A stretch of 31,000 nt of DNA, taken from contig CAJNDS010002793.1 of NCBI GenBank assembly GCA_905221605.1, forward strand, positions 64,001 to 95,000, read 5' to 3'. The stretch is from Symbiodinium natans (Eukaryota > Sar > Dinophyceae > Suessiales > Symbiodiniaceae). Positions 11,001 through 19,345 of this stretch are shown in pieces. Position numbers and translations under genes: made by a program. Each line of letters begins with the position of its first letter. The first letter of the stretch is position 1. The notes under the pieces are model-generated. The model did no database searches and was not told the origin of the DNA. It saw only the letters and a list, made by a program, of their open reading frames with translations.

Positions 11001-11511
11001 CCTTAACGGTCCTTCCCCTCCTCGGTGTGCACATAGCACGTTGCATCCAGGTCCGAGAACTGCGACATCGCGGATGAAATGCACACGATCAAACAGCACC
11101 TTTAACCACTCCAACCATGTCCGAAAAAGAAACACCAAAAAAAACTCCACGGTCAATCCCAGTGATTGGACAGCTTCTACTATTCTCGAATGGTTCCTGC
11201 AAGCTTCTTATGCCCGCCTTTGTGCCAAAGCCATTGGCGGCACTGCCAAAAGGGCTAACCTGAGGTGGGGGAGGATTTGGCAAGCATTGCAAAAAATTGC
11301 AGCAAAAAAAAACAGGCTCATGCCCATGAAAGCAAGAAAAGCTGAAGACAACTCTGAAATTCCATGCACGGGAACACGCCAGTTCGGGCCCAATTGAAGC
11401 ACAACTTCCTGGAAGCGGGGATCAGACGCAAGTGCGTGCAACTGCGTGCAACGAGCGCAGTCCCCCCGATCCTTCAGAGCATACATGCAACGATTCATGC
11501 GCTCCCTCACC
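7832..11511 (-). CDS. Terminal nucleotidyltransferase (TUTase / non-canonical poly(A) polymerase family)
   Basis: This family adds U or A to RNA 3' ends, with a DNA polymerase beta-like catalytic domain followed by a PAP-associated domain. Exons inferred in coding order: ..11511, 11376-11408, 11218-11259 (PFGSAANGFG, the GS motif), about 10825-10958 (DIDALM, metal-binding Asp pair), 10774-10822, 10600-10653 (ARVPILKL), 10445-10498 (VDLS, third Asp), 10319-10381 (LVKLWAK), 10181-10258 (LSSYALTLM), 9786-9838, 9307-9385, 9060-9104 (FFHFYT), 8798-8818 (EFSWGSE), 8333-8382 (VVSVRL), 8227-8251 (LHVE), 8113-8163 (DPVDETRNL), 7832-7900 (LRRALEDIF, stop TGA 7832-7834). Exons are 21-79 nt; several introns are 60-100 nt. 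The N-terminus before 11511 and the join between the DID exon and 10822 are unresolved, with an apparent frame change there. U versus A specificity cannot be told from sequence. The family call is firm; individual splice sites are inferred. Confidence 0.88.
7983..8063. repeat. (CTG/CAG)27 inside a nucleotidyltransferase intron
   Basis: Twenty-seven perfect TGC units on the plus strand read as GCA in the sense of the surrounding gene. They lie within the inferred intron 7901-8112, so the poly-Ala, poly-Ser and poly-Cys frames across the tract are not expected to be translated. Confidence 0.95.
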
Positions 11512-13817
11512 TGGCCAGGGCTCAAAGGGGCACACAAGGGACCGCGAATCTCAGCACATCCTCCTGCTGTAAAACCTCTGGCACTTCTGGCCTCGGGTGT
11601 CATCTCATACTCCTTCAGCCTGGCACAAGGCTGCTGGCGCAAGGCTTTGGTACAAGGCTGCTTATTGAGAGCGCGCGTGATTGCTTTTCCGTCGCAGGGC
11701 CCATGTGCTCATGTCCACGCTCCCATCCCACCTTGCCTGGCCCTGGCCTCCTGTTCGACACAGAAGGTATGCGGCTGCCTGGAAACACAGAAGACTCAAG
11801 AAGTCTCAAAGAGCACATCAATGGAAGCCACGAGCACCGGGCGCATTTCGGCGGCCAGCAGAGCCGGGCATCGGAGTTGGGGCGGCCTGCAACTGCGGGT
11901 CTTTCGTTTTTTTGGTTGCAACCTGCAAAAAGGGCCAGCATGGTAAAGCATATGGCAAGCGTGAGCGAGACAAAGCTCAGAGCAGCTTCTTTTTCAGAAA
12001 GCGTTTTGCTGTTTAGAGACAAACACTGTCCCAGCCATGGCATGTCGCATGGCATGTCGCATGGTGCAGGTGGCGGGCCCTGGAGTTGCACATTGCATAT
12101 GACCCCCCCCCCCCCCCCCCCCTCCTCTCTTCGTGCTGGCCCGAGCTGTTCAGTGAACAGCAAAAATAATTGGGCCTTCCCATGCCGTTGGGTGCCTCCC
12201 CAGTTGTAAAGCCCTCCCATCCCCCTTTGTGCCTTCAGCTGCGGGGATCGCTGCGGATGCCGCTTGAAATCACGGTTGTCCCTTCGAGACTCCTGGTCAC
12301 GCCGGTGTGTGGGGATTCCAAGGAGCAGAGAAGACCTGCACTGCCCACACTCTGCGCGAGACGTGCTCAGTGCCAGGCAGGGACGGCCTCGGATGGGGCT
12401 GGGGCTGTGGCTGTCAGCTAGAGGTGTCTGAGGATTTGCATTGATCTTTGAGAATATGTCTGAACGTGGTAGTCCAATCTGGAAGAAACTGGAGGCACAA
12501 TCACCACGTGCAGGCCAAGTGGCAGCCATAGCTGGGGCACTTGTGCCACTGGCAAGCGTGCGCCGTGCCTATGTACACCTGAAGGCCAAACGCGGTAGAT
12601 TCTTGAAGGTGTTTCAGTGCATAAAGCTGCACAACTGATCCAAGGGTTTTTCGATCAAGCTACTGAGGCGCGCACCAGATTCCGGCTACTGCTGTAGCAA
12701 CAAAGTATTGGCCAATACAACAAGACTGAACTGGAATGGATGCCGTTTTCACAAACATATGAATACCAATAATCTGAAGCCAAGTTCATTAAGTGTGTGA
12801 GAAAGATGCGAACGCAAGCTTAGTGCACTCTTAGGGATGGGCATGTGCAAGCGGACGCATGAGGGATGCCCGGGAAATCCAAGCGATGCCGCGGGTGCAT
12901 GATGCATGATGCGACGTGTGGTTGTTGCATAGGAGCGACTATGAGAGCCACTCCGTCCATGGGGGCCTCGGATCACGCACAAGTCGAAGACTTTGACAGG
13001 AGAACTCTCATACTGACTCTCGCAGTCGCAATCTAATCGCCATCTAATGTCGCAATCTGAGGGCGCGACAACGAGCGCCTTTTCACAGCCCCGAGTAGCC
13101 CTTTGCAACTGAACCAGTGGGCGCGCGGGGGACGGATTCAGATGTTCGGAGTGTCTAGGCCTCCCGGTGTCCATTCCCGCATCCACTCTGTGACTCTTCA
13201 GTCCATCTTGCAGGGATTAGCTGAGCTGCAAGGGGCCTTGAGGCCTTCAGAACAGTGGCTCTTCAGTGCCAGAGAGGCCCCCGGGCATGCCGAAGTTTAA
13301 GGCTCTTCAAAGATTCTTTAAGTCTACATGAGCTGAAAGATTCAGCATGCACTGGGAGTCTCAACAGACTCCTGGTGTGGCAACACCAAGGGTCCGTGGA
13401 AAAAAAGGCACCCAAAGCAACTGAAGCCGAGGGAGCAAGAGCCTCCTCAACTTGGCCAGGCAAAGTTCACCCTAGGAGACTCAGAGCATCCTGAAAACAG
13501 CAAGAGTATCAAGAGTGGGGCAAGCAAACATGAGACAAGATGATGCTCTCCGGGGCCGCTTCGAAATGGCGTCCCAGGAGTGCTGTTAACACACCTGCAG
13601 TCTTTGGCCAAACACCCGCAACCCAGGCAAGAGATCACTCCGGTAGGTGCCGGATCTCTTTAAAAGCTTGAATCGGCAACATATGGAAAACGCAGAACAC
13701 AGCTTCAAAGGACTCCTGCGGCACTGCACAGGCTTGCTCTATCGACGCAAGTCGGCGACGGAGCATGCACATCGAATTTAGCACCAAACCGGAGATGCCC
13801 GCAACCTCACGAAGAGA
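11512..13817. other. Upstream flank of the nucleotidyltransferase, no other gene supported
   Basis: Minus-strand sequence 11512-11650 may hold the missing first coding exon of the nucleotidyltransferase: it is open into the exon ending at 11511, but no motif confirms it. Further right are large open frames on both strands (up to 304 codons on minus, 281 on plus). They cross the poly-C tract and lack any recognised domain. A tandem GCATGTCGCATG duplication lies at 12041-12064. Confidence 0.4.
12103..12122. repeat. Poly-C homopolymer, 20 bases
   Basis: Twenty consecutive C on the plus strand, followed by CCTCCTCTC-like pyrimidines. Its exact length may be affected by sequencing or assembly. 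Confidence 0.9.
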
Positions 13818-13853
13818 TGCTACACTTGCTACACGTGCTACACTTGTTACAGA
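13818..13853. repeat. 9-nt tandem repeat with GCTAC core
   Basis: Four imperfect 9-mers (TGCTACACT, TGCTACACG, TGCTACACT, TGTTACAGA) lie head to tail. A related array is at 17409-17435. On the minus strand the unit reads as VAS/VAR repeats. Confidence 0.7.
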
Positions 13854-14341
13854 ACCATGTCTTGCAGGCAGGGAGTGCTTCCATGAAGCTGCCTCCAGCG
13901 CTGTTAAAGGCACTGATGGCACTGCACCTGCCCGGTCAGCCATTGCAACAAGACACTCTGTTGCACAGCTGCTGAGCCTCTTCGCTCTCCACAAACTAGG
14001 CTGCCTGCCACACGGACCACAGCAGACTGCAACAGCACCACTTTCAGCAGTCGCTCGACTGCGCCTTGCCTTGCCCACTTCAGGCGCAGCAACTGCCCCT
14101 GGATCAAACCTGAAGCAGGTGCTTCTGAACAGGACCCACCAAAAAACACAGCATCGCAAACATCCCCTCGGATCTCGCGATCATGATTGCCGTTTGCCCC
14201 CAACATGTTGCACTCATTGCGCTCGGTCCACCTGGGTCCGCGGAATCTTTGAATCCACGTGGACACGAACGGCCGCACACAGGGGACACACACCGAGTCT
14301 CGTGAAAAAATTGGCGTGAGACCGCAGAAAAACACATTCAC
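13854..14341. other. No gene supported; possible 3' continuation of the PAS-like gene
   Basis: Open frames of 145-184 codons exist on both strands without recognisable motifs. The last called exon of the neighbouring PAS-like gene ends beside a GTAAGT-type donor, so further exons of it could lie here, but I could not identify any. Confidence 0.35.
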
Positions 14342-16874
14342 TTACAACGAAACATTGGTCGCATGGAGCTCTAGGATGCTGCCTTGGGTGTGATGGCTCA
14401 GCTGCCTTTCGGCACCTCTTTCCTGAAGCCTCCTGCTCCTTCTGCTCCTCCGGCTCCTCCTGCTACTGCTTCGGCTGCACCTGGACCTGCTGCTCGAGAC
14501 GCTGTCCGTTTCAACTCGCTCCGCCAAACTTCCCACATCGTCCACCTAAGATGCTGTCGGACATCTAATGGGCGATCTGAACAAAGCTGCCAGAACGTGC
14601 CCGAGGCCAACTAAATTTCTGACGGAGACGCAACTGAACGTAGACACAGGTATCCAGCCCATGTGTTGAGGGCCCAGTCGTATTCAATACCTGAAGGGCA
14701 GCAGAAGGAACAGGCAGCCTTCCATTGACAAGCACGTACTGGCTCTTAATTTGCAGATCGCTGCCGCCATCTGAAAACTAAAGGCATTAAATGGCATTAA
14801 GGTCAAGAGATGTCGGGAGTCAAGGTGCTGACTTGCGAAATGTGATGCTGCAGGAGCATGAAATCTGTAGAGACAACCACCGCATTGCCCGAAGCATCCT
14901 CCAGGTTGCATTGCGCTTTGGCATTCTGCAACTGGACGCAGGCGCCCTGCAGTTCGGAGGATGAGAAAGCATCATATAGCGACATCCCCTCCGCCAGGCA
15001 GTTACCGGTATGAGCTTCGAACATGGCAGCCAAACGGTCACTCACGAAAAGGACTTGGAACGTGTCCATATCGAAGAGCAGGTCGGAGTCTGACTGGGCC
15101 TTGACAACGGAAACGGGTCCATGAACAAACAATATATTTCCGTACATGCAACACACGAAAACAACGGGACCTGGACCGAGTTCAAACAAGAAAGAGTGCT
15201 TGACACAGCTTAGCGGCCCTGCCGACTGCAGCAGTGGCATGCTGCGGCACTTTCGGCGAGCTTCTCGCAGGCGCGGCAGACGCAAGCGGGCTCACGGCAG
15301 AAAAGTCTTGGAACTCCCGCACGCCCACCTGGGACACAGCTGACAGAAGCTAACTCCAAGGCGGCCTCGAAAAAGTACTAAAAGAATACAAAAATTCGGT
15401 GGCGCATGTTTGCTTGCCCGGTACCAGCTGGCACATCTCTCCTGATGGGCAGATGTGGACAGAGTTAGGAAGGTGCGGGACGGACAGAACTTTGGGTTTA
15501 CAATAACGAAAACCAGGTGCTGATAGGTGGCCGGATTGAGGACAGAAGATGGCAGAATTTAGGCAGGAAAGCGTGGGAAGGGGTGCCGATGTGAGGGAGA
15601 AATGGGTGGAGGAACTTCCAACTCCTGATGGTTGGAGGCTAAAGGATGTCAGTCTAGAAACGACCCCTTCGAGCAGCATTTCTCCTGGCCTCGCTCTTTG
15701 CCTTGGGGAGGAGCAAAGTGGTTGCTGGTTAAAAGGCTAGGGATTCTCCTGGCTGACAAAGGAGGGAGGCCTTTTCCCTTGCTATCTGGGAGTGAAACCT
15801 CACATGACGCTGACTGCAGACAAAAAACACAACCACACACGCGTGCGCGCGCGCACGCACACACACACACACACACACTCACACACAAGAGCTTCAACTT
15901 GGATTGCTGGTCAGTCCTGATGGCTTGCGGAAGCGTACATGCAGCAGCTCCACTGACAGAGCATTCGACATCGAATCCAAGATCTTCGCATGCAGTGCTT
16001 GAGGAATGGCATGGCCGTCATCCGAACGTAAACTGCGCTCCACGTGCTCGCGGTCGGCTGGGCTGAAGAAGCTGACAAAGCTACTGTTCTCTGCTACAGA
16101 GCCAGAGGAATTCTCGTGTAGGAGCATAGTCGAGAACTGCTTGACGTTTCCTCGAACCTTCAGAGTGTCGTCGAGCTCGACGACAGCATCACAGAAACCG
16201 TTGAGGAGACGTGAAGCTGCATCGAGCCCAGTAGCGCTGGTCTTGAGATCAAAACCCACACTGACATTGGCGTAGATCTGCTGGCGAAAGGCATAGGCCA
16301 GAACAAGCGTGGCCACATGCATTGTGCTGTGCACACTGCGATCCTCACTAAAGGTCGATTGATCAAGTCGCACAATAACGATGAGCAGGTGGAGGCTGTT
16401 CAAGCAGCACGCCAACCAAAAGTGCCTCACCGACAAACAGCAAAGCAGCCGGACAATGAAGGTGCGGTGAGCAATCAGGTTGGTTGCTTGCCCACTACGA
16501 TCAAGAACGAGCGGCACAATGTTAAGCAACCAGGCAATGGTGGTCCAGGAATCCAGTGTGCGAGGTGTGACCACAAAGGTGCCGAGGGTAGACCACAGCA
16601 AGCAAAGCGCGTACAGGATGATGGCAGCGATATCCAGTAATGGTGGAGTAGGATGCTCAATCTGTGAGATGTACCGGAACTGCAGCAGAAAGAAGCGAAA
16701 TACAAATGCCAACATGATCACCCAGCTCGATTGGATCAGTAAGCCACAGAGCGCCGCATGAAAGCTCCGCTCCACATGTCTCAGACTTGCAGAACTTGCA
16801 AAAGCGACCCCCAGCGCTTCTCGAACATATGCCAGGAGTCGGCGAAAAGCGCCTGTGAGGCCGAGCGCGCACAT
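14342..16874 (-). CDS. Multi-pass membrane protein with PAS-like region (dinoflagellate-type)
   Basis: Exon 1 (15917-16874) starts at the first ATG after an in-frame TAA and encodes about 319 residues. Hydrophobic segments lie near residues 41-66, 80-102, 110-124, 138-169 and 185-198. A soluble PAS-like stretch follows from about 224 (GFCDAVVELDDTLKV, then FVSFFSPADREHVERSL). Exon 2 (14833-15089) holds a second such region (DMDTFQVLFVSDRLAAMF, then MSLYDAF). Exon 3 (14691-14777; GGSDLQIKSQYVLVNGRLP) ends at a good CAG|GTATTG donor. Exon 4 (14342-14545) is Ser/Arg-rich (RSRRSRRSRR). The joins keep frame: exon 1 to 2 uses a GA donor, exon 2 to 3 and 3 to 4 use GT. I recall this TM-plus-PAS layout from dinoflagellate predicted proteins; a sensory or signalling role is inference. 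The end is uncertain: TAA at 14342-14344 overlaps a GTAAGT donor-like site, so more exons may follow. Confidence 0.65.
15840..15888. repeat. (CA)n with GCGC start, in an intron of the PAS-like gene
   Basis: An alternating GCGTGCGCGC segment passes into about 13 CA units with one TC interruption. It sits in the inferred intron 15090-15916. Alternating purine-pyrimidine sequence of this kind can adopt Z-DNA; that is general knowledge and not shown here. Confidence 0.9.
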
Positions 16875-16929
16875 CAGGACGAGGCATTATGATGCTCTCT
16901 GCCTCTTCAGAAACCTCTTGACAACAAAA

Positions 16930-17209
16930 TCAAATCCTTGAAAACAATCTGAGCTTCATCCCGTACGCCCAAATCTCTCTGCCCTCACTTTCTGCATGGA
17001 AGCGCAAAGCAGCGGTCATGCTCTTTGCTTTGGAGCCCCTGCCTTTTGCTACGTTCACAGTGGGATCGCTGCGCTCTCTACAGCGTCTGCAGAGTGTCCC
17101 AAGCAGGATGATGAGCGTCAGGGCTTCCAGCAGGCACGTGCACAGGAACGTGATTGCATCAATGTCCATGGCGACAAGCAAACTGTTGTGCGCGACGTAG
17201 CCGAGGCGG
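16930..17209 (-). CDS. Possible last exon of an unidentified membrane protein
   Basis: After a TAG acceptor on the minus strand the frame is open for about 92 codons. It contains one strong hydrophobic helix (ITFLCTCLLEALTLIILLG) followed by a basic Cys/Arg patch (RRCRER) and a Lys/Arg/Ser tail, ending at 16930. That is a typical single-pass anchor with a cytosolic positive flank. It lies 56 bases upstream of the PAS-like gene's ATG and is not in frame with it. An upstream stretch on the same strand (17240-17330; reads GGFCGSNDTAVPRDMVLAG) could belong to the same gene. No family recognised; it could be chance. Confidence 0.3.
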
Positions 17210-17408
17210 CTAGCACACAGTCAACACAGCATGCACGAAGAAGACTGGTCAGCTCATCCATTTTCCTTCTGGGGGTCCCCGCAAGGACCATGTCGCGAGG
17301 CACTGCTGTGTCGTTGGACCCACAAAAGCCGCCCTCCAGCACCTGCTCACAAAGCTGCACGGAGAGCTGCAATCCATGTCCCACAATATCCCACAATAGT
17401 ATGATCGA

Positions 17409-17435
17409 CGCTACCCTGGCTACTCTGGCTACACG
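17409..17435. repeat. 9-nt tandem repeat with GCTAC core (second array)
   Basis: Three 9-mers (CGCTACCCT, GGCTACTCT, GGCTACACG) share the GCTAC core and register of the array at 13818-13853. Confidence 0.6.
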
Positions 17436-17613
17436 ACACACGAGAACATGGAGTCCATGTTGCTGATGGCGGAAGCTTGATGCGAGGCCCTCACACGCCA
17501 GTATCCATGGTGGTCCAGAACCTTGGAACTTGGAACAAAGGATCGCCATCTTCGGCCGCTTCCGAGTGAGGAAAGGATCGTTGGAAAATTGGGCGAAGCT
17601 GCTCTCAGCGGTT

Positions 17614-17642
17614 CCCCCCCCCCCAAAAAAAAAACAAAAAAA
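17614..17642. repeat. C11-A10 homopolymer junction
   Basis: Eleven C are followed by ten A, one C and seven A on the plus strand. Exact lengths are vulnerable to sequencing error. Confidence 0.85.
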
Positions 17643-17689
17643 GTGCCCTCAAAAGGCACGTTCCCATCTGAGGTTGCAGCATCCGCATC

Positions 17690-18305
17690 ATGCCTCGGAT
17701 CGCGTTGATATTCTGTCACTCGATGAACATCTCAAATCAGCTTGCCATTACGGTGATACGGAGATGGAGGAGAAACCCATGAGCACCGGCAGCTGTGACA
17801 AAAGCAGTGCTGGGCACCCCTTCGGAAAGGAAAGCCCATCGGCACCTCAACAAGATGGAAATGAGCTCATCACTGAAATCATGAACAGCACCCATCATTC
17901 CGCTGCTCGAACGCCAGAAACCCCAAAACAAATGAGCGCCAGACAACTTAGATCTTCCCCGGCCGGGATGCCAACCTGAATGCAGCGCATGCAGCGCAAG
18001 CAACGCACATTGCAGAGACCCCGAAGAGTCTCCTGACGGATGGAAAGAGACCAAAAGAGCGACTGAACAGCTCAGACCTCCAACATGGTTACCAAGCGCC
18101 CAGCGCACTCCCTGTAATGGCACATCACTCCGTTCATGTAGTCCCCATACCTAGAAACGCTGTGGCTGTTGAAGGTGGAAGTACTAGGGAAACGCAGGAG
18201 CGCCATTTACGTCCGCGCATTCCTTGCTTCTCAGCGGCGGAAACCAAAGCTCCGTTCCGACGTGGTGGTATCCGCCGGGCCTACTCACGATCGCGGAAGT
18301 CATAG
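17690..18305 (+). CDS. Possible plus-strand exons of a hydrophilic protein, unknown
   Basis: Frame 1 (to TGA at 17977-17979) reads as a hydrophilic, Glu/Asp/Ser-rich chain (VDILSLDEHLKSACHYGD, then QQDGNELITEIMNSTHH) with strong purine bias at first codon positions. A second frame opens after CTTAG near 17952 and runs to 18305 (HIAETPKSLLTDGKRPKERL). Both are the kind of low-complexity, charged sequence expected of a disordered region. No domain is recognised and no splice pair joins the two frames convincingly. The antisense frame is less biased, but all firm genes in the window run the other way, so this is only a candidate. Confidence 0.3.
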
Positions 18306-19345
18306 CGAAGGGGGCGAAGGGTCATGTGGCTACAGCCGCAGCTTTGAAGGCGAGGAGCCGGTCGTCGACGCAGCCCCACATTGATCCCACCATCCTCGGA
18401 CCGCTGCTTCGACTTAGAGAGAGTTAGAGAGAGTTAGAGATTGCATGAGATTACCCAATATTAAATTATTACCCAGCATCGAGCCGAGAGGAAACCCGAC
18501 CCTGGGCGTGGCGCAGGCGAAGAATCCCGGATGTCAACAGACACAAGACAAGAGACGTGCTTGGTGTGCAGTGCATGCAAGCCCTGCAAAAACATCCAAA
18601 CACTTTAGCGATTCAAGCCTGTTTCGGCACTTGTCGGAGCATCAAGATCATGATCGATTGACCCCTCCTCGAAACGCCCCGACTCAGATCATGCAGGTTT
18701 GGGAAGGCACTATCAACAACATCGAGATTAACGTCACAGTCCGCAACCGACCCACAAAGGCACCCCTCAATGGAATACCACCACACCATGGGGGTTAGCC
18801 CTCAGACCCAGCCCTGGCTTCACCTCTGGCTCGCCAGGAAAGCCCAGCAAAAGGCACGCGCAGCCAGCGGTTCTTTTCTGGACTGGAATCTTCGTGGTCT
18901 GGCTCCTCGGCAGGATGCCAGGATCCATCCAGGGAGAGGATCACCTCCTCACAGCCAGCCTCTTCGCATGGACAGTGGGTGAGCTCCGAGGATGACGCTT
19001 AACATACCGCAAAGCAGAAGCAAGAAACCCCTACAGAATCAGGAAGAAAAGGGATGCAGTGCTGACAAGCGCTGTCATGCTCGTAGTATGCGTGTTTCGT
19101 ATGCATGTTGCACATGCCCCTCTATTGCACGGGCCAGCAAGGTCTACACTGCCCTGAATCGCATCCCCGATGTTTCGGTCTGGAGCCCCTGGCAATTTGA
19201 AACGAAAAACGTCCTACAAGAAAGGATTTGGCCTCTACAAAGGTCTGGATCTGGCAAGTGTTCAAAAGATGAAGGCCGCAGGGCGTATGCAACAGGCTGG
19301 GCATCCCAAACATGTGCCTGCCACTATGGGGTGGGAAGCCGTCTC
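18306..19345. other. No gene supported
   Basis: The stretch contains a small AGAGAGTTAG tandem at 18414-18440. A minus-strand stretch near 19235-19300 (reads HTPCGLHLLNTCQIQTF, ending at a GAG|GC donor-like site) might be a further 3' exon of the SUMO ligase gene if its TAG at 19346-19348 is spliced out. The 18445-18798 plus-strand frame has no motif. Confidence 0.35.

Noticed and set aside
11615-12529. 304-codon minus-strand open frame
   Set aside because: It crosses the poly-C tract, has no recognised domain and low-complexity patches; long chance frames are common where stops are rare.
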